A DNA stretch of 64,000 nucleotides from an uncultured Pseudomonadota bacterium (GTDB taxonomy: Bacteria > Pseudomonadota > Gammaproteobacteria > Burkholderiales > SG8-39). Shown piece after piece: positions 38,193 through 48,538 of this stretch (the stretch's first letter is position 1; each line of letters opens with the position of its first letter). The DNA lies in assembly GCA_903829815.1 (NCBI GenBank), contig CAIKRR010000028.1:1-64000 (forward strand). The letters run 5' to 3'. A program made the translations under genes and the position numbers. A model generated the notes under the pieces. That model made no database searches. It was not told where the DNA came from and saw nothing but the letters and a program-made list of their open reading frames with translations.

Positions 38193-38687
38193 TCAGGCGA
38201 ACCCGGCATGCTCGAGTATATAGCGCGCCACACCGGCAGCATCATCGAGCGCGAACTGGGGCAGCGCCACGTCGAAACGCTGATCGGTGGCGAGCGCAAC
38301 GATGTGGGGATCGCCCGGATGCAGCGCAGGCTTGCCGTTGGCGCTGCGAAACACCTCGATCTTGGGGTGCGGATAATGCTTGAAGCCTTCCACCAGCAAC
38401 AAGTCGCAGGGCGACATGCGCTCGATCAGCTCATCCAGCGTCGGCTCGGGCGCCTCGCGCAACTCATGCATGAGCGCCCAGCGCCGTGTCGAGGCAATCA
38501 CCACCTCACCGGCCCCCGCCGCCCGGTGGCGAAACGAGTCCTTGCCCGGGTGGTCGATGTCAAAGTCGTGATGGGCATGCTTGACCAGCGACACGCGCAG
38601 GCCGTGCGCGATGAGGCGCGGAAGAATCTGCTCGATGAGCGTTGTCTTCCCCCCCCCCGACCAGGCTGCAAAACCAAAGATCTTCAT
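38193..38687 (-). CDS. mobB: Molybdopterin-guanine dinucleotide biosynthesis adapter protein MobB
   Basis: GTP-binding P-loop protein that assists MobA in forming the guanine dinucleotide cofactor. At 164 residues it has the Walker A loop AAWSGGGKTTLIE (Lys14), LVKHAHHDFDIDHPGKDS and LLLVEGFKHYPHPKIEV, all typical. Three glycine codons in the P-loop come from an unbroken run of ten G (C on the plus strand, 38649-38658), a place prone to slippage. It follows the DUF1232 gene by 11 bases and precedes moeA by 49. Confidence 0.94.
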   Translation of the reverse strand: MKIFGFAAWSGGGKTTLIEQILPRLIAHGLRVSLVKHAHHDFDIDHPGKDSFRHRAAGAGEVVIASTRRWALMHELREAPEPTLDELIERMSPCDLLLVEGFKHYPHPKIEVFRSANGKPALHPGDPHIVALATDQRFDVALPQFALDDAAGVARYILEHAGFA

Positions 38688-38698
38688 GAGCGCGGAGT

Positions 38699-39142
38699 TT
38701 ACCGGTTTGCGTCGGCCAGACCGGGAAAGAACGCGCGCAGCGCCCAGACAAGCAGCGCCAGCCACACCGCCAGAACCAGCAATGCACCTAGCCACACATG
38801 GCGCCGTGAGCGTACGCGAAAGGTGGTGGCCTGCTCGCGCGCCTGGGCCATCACCGACGCTGGCACCAGCCGCAGGGCCAGTGCGATGCCCAAGGGCACG
38901 AGCAGCAGGTCATCGAGCAGGCCGAGCACCGGGATGAAGTCGGGGATCAGGTCGATCGGGCTCAGCGCGTAGGCCAGTACCAGCACGATCAGCAGCCGAG
39001 CGGCGAGCGGCGTGCGCGGATCGCGCAGGGCGATTGCCAGTGCCACCACCTCGGACTTGAGGGCGCGCACACGAGTGCGCCAGCGTCGCAAGGCACCGAC
39101 AGCCTTCCTGCGTGGCGGCAAGAATCGATCAAACGCACTCAT
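38699..39142 (-). CDS. YkvA/DUF1232 family membrane protein
   Basis: A 147-residue protein with the DUF1232 core: [43 protein letters not shown], where the [11 protein letters not shown] motif defines the family. A second membrane segment near the C-terminus follows ([19 protein letters not shown]). Function is unknown; some relatives are linked to polyketide or membrane stress. The ATG at 39142 has GGAG eight bases upstream. It is the first gene of the minus-strand molybdenum cofactor run, divergent from moaA. Confidence 0.88.
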   Translation of the reverse strand: MSAFDRFLPPRRKAVGALRRWRTRVRALKSEVVALAIALRDPRTPLAARLLIVLVLAYALSPIDLIPDFIPVLGLLDDLLLVPLGIALALRLVPASVMAQAREQATTFRVRSRRHVWLGALLVLAVWLALLVWALRAFFPGLADANR

Positions 39143-39204
39143 GAGCAACACTCCATGGCCAGCGGGCACCATCGCACGACCGGGCAAACCCACATTTCCA
39201 CTAT

Positions 39205-39220
39205 CATGCCGCATGGCATG
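39205..39220. promoter_or_regulatory. Short hairpin-forming inverted repeat upstream of moaA
   Basis: CATGCC (39205-39210) and GGCATG (39215-39220) flank the tetranucleotide GCAT in the 139-base region between the divergent DUF1232 gene and moaA. It could be an operator or a leader hairpin in the moaA transcript. It does not resemble a complete molybdenum cofactor riboswitch. Confidence 0.3.
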
Positions 39221-39281
39221 TCCGGGCGCCCTCGCCTGCCACCACCACCCGCATCCCACGGCTCGCCCTGCCAAGGCTTTC

Positions 39282-40361
<1,080 letters not shown>

Positions 40362-40373
<12 letters not shown>

Positions 40374-40399
40374 AATCGGTGGCTGAAATCGGTGGCTGA
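40362..40399. repeat. Three-copy 13-base tandem repeat over the moaA stop codon
   Basis: AATCGGTGGCTGA occurs three times in a row (first copy one base short, 40362-40373, then 40374-40386 and 40387-40399). The first copy encodes the last residues Ile-Gly-Gly and stop of moaA; each further copy repeats that ending with its own TGA. It looks like recent slippage or duplication in the 3' end. Confidence 0.9.
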
Positions 40400-40402
40400 C
40401 AT

Positions 40403-40427
40403 GGGCAGGCCGGATCAGAGCCTGCCC
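40403..40427. terminator. Hairpin between convergent moaA and the ABC binding-protein gene
   Basis: GGGCAGGC (40403-40410) and GCCTGCCC (40420-40427) form a perfect eight-base stem with a nine-base loop, located between two genes that end toward each other (stops at 40373 and 40432). No T-run follows on either side, so termination strength is uncertain; the placement suits a bidirectional terminator. Confidence 0.6.
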
Positions 40428-40431
40428 GAGG

Positions 40432-41436
40432 CTACTTCAGAAACAGCCGATCAGGGTCAACCGACTGGCGGGTGAGTCCCATTTCAGCCGAAAGCTTCAC
40501 CATGAAATCGAATTCGCCCCGGCTCAGATCAACCTGCCAGGAGGGCGTCACGGGGCTGACCACGGTGAGGTACTTGGCCTCGATCGTGCGGGCCTCGGTC
40601 GGGTTGGACCGCGCAAAGTCGATGGCCTCGCGCAAGGCATCGCGGAAACCCTGAACCGCCTTCGGGTTCTTCGCGACCCAGTCCGTACCGGCCATCCAGA
40701 AGGCTGCCAGGATGTCCGGGTTCACCTCACCCACAAAGTCGGCCACCTTCATCCCGGTCGAGTCGGCGAGGATGCGCGAACGAATCGGCTCGATCGCCAC
40801 GACCGCATCGAGCGTGCCGCCGGCGAGCAGATCCTTCATCTGCGGAAAGGGGGCCTCGACCATGGTCACCTGGTTGAGCGGGATGTTGTTCTGCAGGAGC
40901 CACTTCTGGAACAGCACGTGCAGCAGGCTGCGCAGGCCGGGCACACCCACCCGCTTGCCGCGCAGATCGGCCGCAGTGGCGATCTTTGCAGCCGGTCGAG
41001 CCACCACGCTGACGATGGGGTTGTCCTTGCGGAAATGCGCGGCACCGGCAATCGCCACGAGGCCAAGCCCGTTCTCGACCGCTTGCACGAGGATAGGCCC
41101 GGTACTCATGCCAATCTGCATGTCACCGGAGATGATGGCCGCGGCGACATTGGGGGCCAGAGCCACGCGGGTGAGCGTTGCGTCAATGCCGTGCCGTTCG
41201 AAGAATCCGCGCTCCTTGGCAATCATCGCAGGCAGAAAATCGGTGGCACTCACATAGCCGATATTGACGCGAGTCTGTGCCTGGGCACCGGGTGCAAGCC
41301 CGAACGCCGACACCGCAAGCCCGAGGGCGGCCAGCACCGACACCGCACGCCGCAGAACCGGGCGCGCCGCAGGCGAGACGACATCAACTCGCGCGAGATG
41401 CGGGAGGATGCACTGGATGACAGACTGAAGGTTCAA
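40432..41436 (-). CDS. ABC transporter substrate-binding protein, SsuA/TauA/NMT1 type
   Basis: Periplasmic receptor of 334 residues with a long N-terminal region ending in a signal peptide (SVLAALGLAVSAFGLAPGAQAQ, cleavage near 54). NIGYVSATDFLPAMIAKERGFFERHGID follows, the usual start of the nitrate/sulfonate/taurine group, and ADLRGKRVGVPG. The start is a TTG at 41436, which has AAGGAG about nine bases upstream; later starts inside the leader are possible. It closes the run ATPase, permease, permease, hyuA, hyuB, and is presumably the receptor of that transporter. Confidence 0.88.
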   Translation of the reverse strand: MNLQSVIQCILPHLARVDVVSPAARPVLRRAVSVLAALGLAVSAFGLAPGAQAQTRVNIGYVSATDFLPAMIAKERGFFERHGIDATLTRVALAPNVAAAIISGDMQIGMSTGPILVQAVENGLGLVAIAGAAHFRKDNPIVSVVARPAAKIATAADLRGKRVGVPGLRSLLHVLFQKWLLQNNIPLNQVTMVEAPFPQMKDLLAGGTLDAVVAIEPIRSRILADSTGMKVADFVGEVNPDILAAFWMAGTDWVAKNPKAVQGFRDALREAIDFARSNPTEARTIEAKYLTVVSPVTPSWQVDLSRGEFDFMVKLSAEMGLTRQSVDPDRLFLK

Positions 41437-41557
41437 GACAGGTCTCCTTGGGTTGTTGTCAGTACGATCATCGTGTCGCCACGACCATCGGGCTCACCCT
41501 GCCCGATCACACCTGAAGCGCGCGCAGCCCGGGCCACGCCTCAGGTGCGATCGATTC

Positions 41558-43747
41558 TCAGGCAGTGTTGCCCATTCGCTCCAGATCGGCAAGGTCGATC
41601 AGCACATCGTCGGCCGCACGCTGACCTCGCTCGTGCACATCGACCGCCAGCAGGCTGCCACTGGCCGGGCAATACCAGGTGGTGATGGCCAGACGCTCAT
41701 GCAATCGGATGCAGTATTCGGGTGGGAGCTTCTCCCAGGCGCGGGCGACGGCTCCCTCGCGCCAGCGCGAGTGACCCGTCGAGAGAATGCACCCGGCACG
41801 ACTCACCACGTGCAGACCACGCGCGTCGCGCGCGACGAAGAGGCTGTCGGTGAGCGCAGCGAGCGGCCGTGCCGTGAGAAAGCGGGCCGGATCGGTGGTG
41901 AATTCACCCACGCGCTGACGCAGCAGCGCCGCGCGCAGGCGCCGGGTCTCCTCGACCGAAAGCACACCATCACGTACCAGCACGCCGTAGATCACCGATG
42001 CCACATGCGTGGTGATAGCCCCGCGCTCCAGATCGTGCAGCACCGACTGGGCATCGCGCTCGAGCGGATCGCCCCAGCCACCGCCACCTTGCCAGGTCAC
42101 CGAAAAGATGTCGCGGTTGGTCATCTCCATGAGGCCAGGCTTGGGCCCGAACACCTCCCAGCGCCCACCGGGCTGCGGGCGACCCTCGAGGATGGCATCG
42201 TGTCCCATGCGCTGCACGACGGTGCTGCCTGGCCAGCCACCCGCCAGGCCCATCGTGTTGGGCACCTCGGCACCATGGGTCATCACCAGCGCCTCGGCAC
42301 GCTCGATCCCCCCCAGGGTGAGCGCCACTTCGGCCGTGAGTCCACCGCGAAAACGCCCGGCACCGCCTGAGTCGGGCGCGAGGCGACGGTGAAGGTAAAA
42401 GAGCGGTGATACCTGCTCGTTGCGCTCGACATCAGCCACGGTGGGCACGGGCGAGGTGATCGGACCACCGGCATCGACCCCATCGCGGGTTGCCCAGGCA
42501 CCCGACCCGGCCGCCAGCGGATCCATCAGGTGCAGGCCAAAGGGTTCGCCAAACTGGTTGATACCCCCCAGATTGAAAGTGGCCATGCAGCCGTCGCTGA
42601 TGGTCTGCGCACGGTGTCGGTAGTGCGGCGACGCGGCCAGCATCCGGTTGAGCGCGAGCATCGTCGCATTGGACACCACCCAGATGGTCTCGACAGTGGC
42701 CGACCCGACTGGTGCCGGAAACTGCGCCGTACAGATCAGACCATCGGGGGCCACCACGGCCGCGGTGCGCAGGATGCCCTCGTTCCACTGGATATCCCAG
42801 GCGAGGGTCGACAGGATCGAACCGCAGGCCCCCCCCATGAGCCCAGCCCGTGTCGCGTTGATGAAGCCGGGTGCCTGTGGGCTCGAACCACTGTAATCGA
42901 GCGTGAGCGAGTCGCCATGTTTCGTGATCTCGACCGCAATCCGATAGAGCGTGTTGGTATGCCCGTCATGCTCCAGGTAGTCGGTACCCCGATAGACCCC
43001 ATCGGGCAGTTCGCGCAAGCGCGCACGCATCCGCGCCTCGGAGGAATCCATCATGCGCAGCATCGCCTGCTCGAGCAGGTCGGCGCCATAGCGCGATGCC
43101 AGATCGGCGATGCGCTCGCGGGCCACGTTGATCGTGGCGATGAAGGCACGGATATCCAGGCCCAGCGCGTCGGGCAGACGCGAGGCGGTCGTGATCATCT
43201 CGAGCACGTCTTCGCGCAACTCGCCGCGATCGAGCAGTTTCACGCAAGGGATGCGAATGCCTTCCTGGAACACGTTCTTCGCCTTCGGGCACCAGCTTGC
43301 GAAGTCCATGCCACCCACATCGGTCTGGTGAGCCTGTACACCCGCCCAGGCAATCACTCGGCCACCGGCATGGATCGGCCCGATCATCTGCACGTCGTTC
43401 TGATGCAAGGCCCCGATGAAGGGGTCATTGCCGATGAACATGTCGCCCTCGCGCACCTTGAGGTGTGGCGAGTCATTGATGTGCCGGATCACGGTGCCGG
43501 AGACCGGCGCCTGAAACGAGACCTGAAAGCCCATCGACACGACCGACCCATCGGGACGAAACAGACCGGTGAAGAAGTCGGACGCCTCGGTGACGGTGGG
43601 CGAACCCGACACGCTCTGGAGCGCGATGCGCATCTCCTCGGCGATGGCGACCAGCCGGTTGCGGATGACCTCGAAGGTGACCGCGTTCATCGCCGGCGCA
43701 GCACAGGCCGCATCGACGCTGACAACACCACTCGGGCTCATGCTCAT
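41558..43747 (-). CDS. hyuB: Hydantoinase B / oxoprolinase-type subunit (HyuB)
   Basis: Partner subunit of an ATP-dependent N-methylhydantoinase, 5-oxoprolinase or acetone-carboxylase-like enzyme. The 729-residue protein has the family segments TFEVIRNRLVAIAEEMRIALQ, GDMFIGNDPFIGALHQNDVQMIGPI, ARERIADLASRYGADLL, GGACGSILSTLAWD and FRGGLTAEVALTLGG. It has an ATGA overlap with hyuA. The C-terminus adds about 120 residues after the WQGGGGWGDPLERD motif, ending in a region about organic-acid-like lyase extensions that I cannot name. The exact substrate (hydantoin, lactam, or similar) cannot be told. Confidence 0.9.
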   Translation of the reverse strand: MSMSPSGVVSVDAACAAPAMNAVTFEVIRNRLVAIAEEMRIALQSVSGSPTVTEASDFFTGLFRPDGSVVSMGFQVSFQAPVSGTVIRHINDSPHLKVREGDMFIGNDPFIGALHQNDVQMIGPIHAGGRVIAWAGVQAHQTDVGGMDFASWCPKAKNVFQEGIRIPCVKLLDRGELREDVLEMITTASRLPDALGLDIRAFIATINVARERIADLASRYGADLLEQAMLRMMDSSEARMRARLRELPDGVYRGTDYLEHDGHTNTLYRIAVEITKHGDSLTLDYSGSSPQAPGFINATRAGLMGGACGSILSTLAWDIQWNEGILRTAAVVAPDGLICTAQFPAPVGSATVETIWVVSNATMLALNRMLAASPHYRHRAQTISDGCMATFNLGGINQFGEPFGLHLMDPLAAGSGAWATRDGVDAGGPITSPVPTVADVERNEQVSPLFYLHRRLAPDSGGAGRFRGGLTAEVALTLGGIERAEALVMTHGAEVPNTMGLAGGWPGSTVVQRMGHDAILEGRPQPGGRWEVFGPKPGLMEMTNRDIFSVTWQGGGGWGDPLERDAQSVLHDLERGAITTHVASVIYGVLVRDGVLSVEETRRLRAALLRQRVGEFTTDPARFLTARPLAALTDSLFVARDARGLHVVSRAGCILSTGHSRWREGAVARAWEKLPPEYCIRLHERLAITTWYCPASGSLLAVDVHERGQRAADDVLIDLADLERMGNTA

Positions 43748-45840
43748 GCTGCACCCCGCAAGTTGACATGAAGATTGCCGTGCTCATCGGCGGTGGCGCG
43801 CGCAAGCGGCGGCACCACCACGCTCTGCCCCGGAAACTCGATGATGGCCGGACCATCGATCACGCTGCCAGCAGCCGGGTACACGGTACGCCAGATCGCG
43901 GTGTCGACCGGCTGATCGGCGTCGCGAAACACCACCTTGCGGGAGCCGGCCCGCTGCGGCGGATCACCCCGCGTGGCATGCGCCGGTGGCGGCAGCATGC
44001 CACGGCCGGCCGCACGCACCGAGAGCAGTTCATAGCCTGCGCGCGAGAACGCGGCGCCACGCCCGAAGAGCTGCTCGTAATCGCGCTCGAAGTGCGCAGT
44101 CGCCTCGGCAAAGGCCGCGGCGTCAAAGCGCTCGCTCACGACCGGAACATCCAGATGATGAGTCTGCCCGCGAAACCGGAGCGACACCGATCGGTCGATA
44201 CGCACTTCGCTGGCGGCGGTGGCCAGAGCGAGGTTGCGCCGCACCTCGGCAACCGCAGCCTCGAGCGCATCGGACACCCGCGCAAGATCAGCAACCGGCG
44301 GCACGGCACCCGGACGCACGCGCAGGTAGGCGGGCGACTCGGTGGTGAATCCCAGATCGGCATTGCCGGTACCGAAAGCCGACACCGCCGTGGCTGCGGC
44401 AGGCACGATGAAGCTCTCGAGGCCGAGTTCAGTTGCCAGCACCCAGGCATGCGACGGACCGGCCCCACCATTGGCAAAGAGCGCGAAGTCGCGCGGGTCA
44501 TAGCCCCGTTCGATCGTCATGCGGCGCAAGAGGTCGGCCATGCGGCTATCGAGCACCTCGCGGATACCCCAGGCGGCCTGCATCACGGTCATGCCCAGTG
44601 GCTCGGCCACATGCTCACGAATGGCACGCTCGGCCGCAGCACGGTCAAGCCGCATCCGGCCGCCAATGAAGTGATCGGCATCGAGTACGCCCAGCACCAG
44701 GTCGGCATCGGTCGCGGTCGGACGCAGGCCACCGCGCCCGTAGCACGCCGGCCCCGGATTGGCCCCGGCGCTGGCCGGCCCTACCCGCAGTTCGCCAAAG
44801 CTCACCGAGGCGATGCTGCCGCCGCCCGCACCAATGGAGTCGACATCGATCGAGTGCACCCGGATGTCGGCGCCGGCCAACGCAATCTCGGATCGCATGA
44901 TCGGGCGTCCATTGGCCACCACCCCCACATCGAAACTGGTGCCACCGATGTCGGTGGTCAGCAGATTGCGCAGCCCGATGCGCTCGCCAATGGCAAGCGT
45001 ACCCATCACGCCACCGGCCGGTCCGGAGAAGAGCGCATAGGCCGGGCGTTCGTTGAGCACCTCGGTGGGCAGGACGCCCCCCGAACAGGTCATCATCAGC
45101 ACCGGCACCCGCATGCCAGCCTCGCGCAGCGTGGATTCGAGCCGTGCCAGATAGCGTCCGGCCAGCGGGCCGAGCGCGGCATTGGCCGCCGTGGTCGACA
45201 TCCGCGCGTACTCGCCCACTGCCGGTGAAATCTCGTGCGACAGGCTCACGAAGACCCCGCTGATCTCCTCCTGGGCCAGCACGCGCAGGCGCTGCTCGTG
45301 AACCGGGTTTACCGTGGACCACAAGGTGCAGACCGCCACCGCCTCGACACGCAGCCCGCCCAGACGACGCAACTCGCTGCGCGCCTGGGCCTCGTCAAGC
45401 GCTTGCACCACCGTGCCGTTGACGTTGATCCGCTCGTCGATCTCGACCACCAGGCTGCGATCGACCAGGGGCGCAAAGCGGTTGCGCAGATAGGCATCGG
45501 TGAACTCGGTCTCGTTCATGCCCGAGGTCTGCCGACGCAAGCGGCCGATTTCGAGCGTGTCGCCGAAGCCGCGTGTGGTGAGCACCGCGGTCTTGGCGGC
45601 GGTGCCAGTCAGAAGGGCATTGAGCCCGACCGTGGTGCCGTGGCCGAAGCGCTCGATCTGTGCACAGAAGGCCTTGAAATCGAGGCTCCAGGCGTCGGCC
45701 GCGAGATTGATCGCATCGATCACCCCGCCCAGCACATCGGCGGTCGTGGGTGATTTGAAAACGCGCGTCTGACCATCGTCGGATGCCACCCACAGATCGG
45801 TGAAGGTGCCACCGACATCAGTCCCGATGAAGAAACCCAT
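43744..45840 (-). CDS. hyuA: Hydantoinase A / oxoprolinase-type subunit (HyuA)
   Basis: ATP-binding subunit with an actin/ASKHA-type fold, 698 residues. Conserved parts are IGTDVGGTFTDLWV at the start, GHGTTVGLNALLTG, MMTCSGGVLPTE, LFSGPAGGVMG, TTDIGGTSFDVGVV and SIGAGGGSIA, with GPGPACYGRGG-like metal/nucleotide region near residue 355. GGAG six bases upstream selects the ATG at 45840 over 45852 and over the long frame to 45918. It is preceded by a 176-base gap after the second permease gene, with no feature I can name, and overlaps hyuB. Confidence 0.92.
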   Translation of the reverse strand: MGFFIGTDVGGTFTDLWVASDDGQTRVFKSPTTADVLGGVIDAINLAADAWSLDFKAFCAQIERFGHGTTVGLNALLTGTAAKTAVLTTRGFGDTLEIGRLRRQTSGMNETEFTDAYLRNRFAPLVDRSLVVEIDERINVNGTVVQALDEAQARSELRRLGGLRVEAVAVCTLWSTVNPVHEQRLRVLAQEEISGVFVSLSHEISPAVGEYARMSTTAANAALGPLAGRYLARLESTLREAGMRVPVLMMTCSGGVLPTEVLNERPAYALFSGPAGGVMGTLAIGERIGLRNLLTTDIGGTSFDVGVVANGRPIMRSEIALAGADIRVHSIDVDSIGAGGGSIASVSFGELRVGPASAGANPGPACYGRGGLRPTATDADLVLGVLDADHFIGGRMRLDRAAAERAIREHVAEPLGMTVMQAAWGIREVLDSRMADLLRRMTIERGYDPRDFALFANGGAGPSHAWVLATELGLESFIVPAAATAVSAFGTGNADLGFTTESPAYLRVRPGAVPPVADLARVSDALEAAVAEVRRNLALATAASEVRIDRSVSLRFRGQTHHLDVPVVSERFDAAAFAEATAHFERDYEQLFGRGAAFSRAGYELLSVRAAGRGMLPPPAHATRGDPPQRAGSRKVVFRDADQPVDTAIWRTVYPAAGSVIDGPAIIEFPGQSVVVPPLARATADEHGNLHVNLRGAA

Positions 45841-46016
45841 CAAATGCTCCATTGAAAACTGCACTTGAAACCGCTCGACGTCGATACCGGGCGAGCCCGG
45901 GCAACTCGACTCGTGCATTCACCAGCGCGGAAGGTCTCGATGCGGGACCCGGGCCTGCTGCATGTGCCGGCCCGGATGTTGCGCCAAAGCGCACTGCACA
46001 AGCAACGTCTGCAGCC

Positions 46017-46820
46017 TCAGCCCGGGGCCGCGCGCCAGCGCAACAGACGCGCTTCGACCAGGGCCAGCCCCTGATTCAGCACGAAGCCCAGCACACCCAG
46101 CACGAGAATCCCGGCATAGAGTTCGGCGCTGCGATACGAGCGCTGTGCGAGCAGGATGTTCTGACCCAGTCCGATCTGCGAGGCCTGCATTTCGGTGACC
46201 ACCGCCAGAATGAGTGCAATGGCCAGACTCACCCGCATGCCGGCCATGATGTCGGGCACGGCACCGGGCAGCACGATCTTGCGCAGCACCGCTGCGGGAC
46301 GCATGCACAGGGCGGACGCAAGTTCGATCAGTTGCGCTTCGGTCGAGGCAAAGCCCTGAACGGTTGCAAGCAACACGGGCCAGATCGAACCAAAGGCGAT
46401 CACTGCAATCGACATCCGGTCGCTCAAGCCCAGAAAGAGCACCGCCACCGGAATGATGGCCGAGGCGGGCAGTGGGCGCATGAATTCGAGCATCGGCGAC
46501 AGGTAGGTGCGCGCCGAGCGCGAAGCACCGACAAGGCCGCCAAGGGCAATACCGACAGCCGAGGCCAGTGCCCACCCCAGGGCCATGCGCCAGGTGGTCG
46601 CCGCCAGCGGCTCGAGAAGACTCGCATCACGGATCTGCACGCACAACTCGTCGAACACCCGAGCCGGGGCGGGCAGGAATACCGGCGATACCAGACGGGC
46701 TGCCACGACTGCGTGCCACAGAAGCACCAGGCAGACGGCAAAGGCCAGCGCCGCTGCACTGTCGCGCAGCGCCTGGAGCACGCGCCGCAGGACCGGGGTG
46801 CCGCCCCCATCAACGCTCAT
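46017..46820 (-). CDS. ABC transporter permease, SsuC/TauC type (second)
   Basis: Inner-membrane permease of 267 residues with about six membrane segments and the EAA-like cytoplasmic loop ASTEAQLIELASALCMRPAAVLRKIVLPGAVPDI. It contains LARVFDELCVQIRDASLLEPLAATTWRMALGW, as in sulfonate/taurine permeases. ATGA overlap with the first permease gene. Two different permease genes suggest a heterodimeric channel. Confidence 0.9.
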   Translation of the reverse strand: MSVDGGGTPVLRRVLQALRDSAAALAFAVCLVLLWHAVVAARLVSPVFLPAPARVFDELCVQIRDASLLEPLAATTWRMALGWALASAVGIALGGLVGASRSARTYLSPMLEFMRPLPASAIIPVAVLFLGLSDRMSIAVIAFGSIWPVLLATVQGFASTEAQLIELASALCMRPAAVLRKIVLPGAVPDIMAGMRVSLAIALILAVVTEMQASQIGLGQNILLAQRSYRSAELYAGILVLGVLGFVLNQGLALVEARLLRWRAAPG

Positions 46821-47584
46821 GACGCATCACCGGCAGTCCCGACACGGGCGAGCAATCGATTCAGGCCCCAGCCGATGATGCCGATCCAGGCGAGCCAGGC
46901 ATACATGAGATCAGGCCGCAACGACTGCTGCGCGGTCATCAGCTGAAAGCCCAGTCCGCGCGGATCGATGGCGATCTCGACCGTCACGGCCACCACCAGC
47001 GCGATGCCCATCGAAAGGCGCAGGCCGACACCAATGCGGGCAAGCGCTGCGGGCACGATGATCCTGACAAGCCGCGCCCCTGCCCCCATCTCGAGCACCC
47101 GAGCCACATCGAGCAGGCGTGGCTCGATGCCGCGGACCGCGGCCGTGGTCATCACCAGTACCGGCCAGACACAGGCAAAAGCCACCACCGCCACCTCCAT
47201 CGACAGGCCGAACCCGAACACGAGCAGGGCAAGCGGCATCAGGGCGACGGCTGGCACCGGGCGCATCGCCTCGACCGATGGGCCCACCACCCGAGCCACG
47301 CGCGGCGAGAGCGCGAGCGCTACACCACCGAGCACACCCAGCAGCGCAGCCAGCACCAGACCACCGAGCGCGGCCAGCAGAGTCTGTCCGGTGGCCAGCA
47401 GGATCGATCCATCGAGGAGCGCACCGAACCCGGCAGCGCCGATTCGCGAGGGTGCGGGCAAGGTGTCGGGAGGCAATTGTCCGGTGCATGCAAGCGCTTC
47501 CCAGACCAGGAGGATCACACAGGGCACGACCAGCCCGCGCCAACCCGAGGCAAGACGTTCGAGGATCACGACGCGCTGGCTCAA
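46817..47584 (-). CDS. ABC transporter permease, SsuC/TauC type (first)
   Basis: A 255-residue permease with similar layout to its neighbour: VVPCVILLVWEALACTGQLPPDTLPAPS near the start and the cytoplasmic loop RGIEPRLLDVARVLEMGAGARLVRIIVPAALARIGVG. The start is a TTG at 47584 that overlaps the ATPase stop as TTGA; no ATG is suitably placed and the first membrane segment follows closely. Low initiation strength may be offset by coupling to the ATPase gene. Confidence 0.88.
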   Translation of the reverse strand: MSQRVVILERLASGWRGLVVPCVILLVWEALACTGQLPPDTLPAPSRIGAAGFGALLDGSILLATGQTLLAALGGLVLAALLGVLGGVALALSPRVARVVGPSVEAMRPVPAVALMPLALLVFGFGLSMEVAVVAFACVWPVLVMTTAAVRGIEPRLLDVARVLEMGAGARLVRIIVPAALARIGVGLRLSMGIALVVAVTVEIAIDPRGLGFQLMTAQQSLRPDLMYAWLAWIGIIGWGLNRLLARVGTAGDAS

Positions 47585-48381
47585 TGGCCCGCCAGCAATC
47601 CGAACAACTGGTGGCGCAAGGCAAGAAAGCGTGCATCCTCGCGCGTCTCGAGCTGGTGGCGTGGGCGGGGAATCTCCACCGCTACTTCGGCCTCGATCCG
47701 ACCCGGATTGGCTGCCAGAGCAATCACCCGATCACCCAGGTAGATCGCCTCCTCGAGGTCGTGGGTGATGAAGACCACGGTCTTGCCCTCGGCGCGCGCA
47801 AGGCGCGCCACTTCGTCCTGCAGGCTCTGACGGGTAAGGGCATCGAGCGCACCGAAGGGCTCGTCCATGAGGAGGAGCCGTGGCGCCTGTGCAAGGCAGC
47901 GAGCGATCTGGACCCGCTGCTGCATGCCGCCCGAGAGCTGTCTTGGGTAATGTCGCGCCACATGCGCCAGTGACATGGTCTGGAGGAGTTCGGCTACACG
48001 GGCCTCGATGGCACGCGCGGCATCGCCGCCGTGCGCGCCCTCCAGACCCAGTGCCACGTTACCAGCCACCGTGCGCCAGGGGAGCAGGGCACGCGAATAA
48101 TCCTGAAACACGATGGCCCGATCGCGTGACGGACCGCTGATCGCGACACCATCGACCAGGACCTGCCCTGCATCGGGGCGCGCAAGGCCTGCCAGCACTC
48201 GCAACAAGGTGGTCTTGCCACAGCCAGACGGGCCCACCAGGCAGAGAAACTCACCGGCCGCCACCTCGAAGGACATCTGGGCGAGAATGGTGCGACGCTG
48301 CACGCCCGTGCCATAGGCGAGCGACACCCCGCACACGGAAACTGCCGCCGGCTGCGTCTGGACTGTCTGGACTCGTGTCAC
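47581..48381 (-). CDS. ABC transporter ATP-binding protein, SsuB/TauB type
   Basis: ATPase of the nitrate/sulfonate/taurine-type importer, 266 residues. It has Walker A GPSGCGKTT, Q-loop IVFQDYSRALLPW, signature LSGGMQQRVQIARCLA, Walker B LLLMDEPFGALDA and the switch His in ITHDLEEAIYLGD. I start at the GTG at 48381 because GGAGG lies six bases upstream; the frame extends to 48459 without a ribosome site. First gene of the hydantoinase run, divergent from fdhD. Confidence 0.92.
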   Translation of the reverse strand: MTRVQTVQTQPAAVSVCGVSLAYGTGVQRRTILAQMSFEVAAGEFLCLVGPSGCGKTTLLRVLAGLARPDAGQVLVDGVAISGPSRDRAIVFQDYSRALLPWRTVAGNVALGLEGAHGGDAARAIEARVAELLQTMSLAHVARHYPRQLSGGMQQRVQIARCLAQAPRLLLMDEPFGALDALTRQSLQDEVARLARAEGKTVVFITHDLEEAIYLGDRVIALAANPGRIEAEVAVEIPRPRHQLETREDARFLALRHQLFGLLAGH

Positions 48382-48489
48382 CCTGATCCTCCCTGACGCC
48401 GATGGTACACGCGGTGAGCCGTGCGAGCTGTCGTGCCGGGCAGCACAAAGCCGGCGCACAAACCGTGGCAGGCGCGCGCGATCCGAGCT

Positions 48490-48500
48490 TTACGTCGTAA
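48490..48500. promoter_or_regulatory. Small palindrome before fdhD
   Basis: TTACG-T-CGTAA is a perfect five-base inverted repeat in the 157-base gap between the divergent ABC ATPase gene and fdhD. It overlaps TAAGAT (48498-48503), a weak -10 candidate for fdhD with no convincing -35. The element could be an operator, but nothing identifies the binding protein. Confidence 0.3.
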
Positions 48501-48538
48501 GATTGCCCGCATCGACACCTGCCCAAACGATCGACCCC

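Noticed and set aside
39143-39281. A molybdenum cofactor riboswitch before moaA
   Set aside because: Only one six-base hairpin is visible in 139 bases; the multi-stem conserved core of that riboswitch could not be traced.
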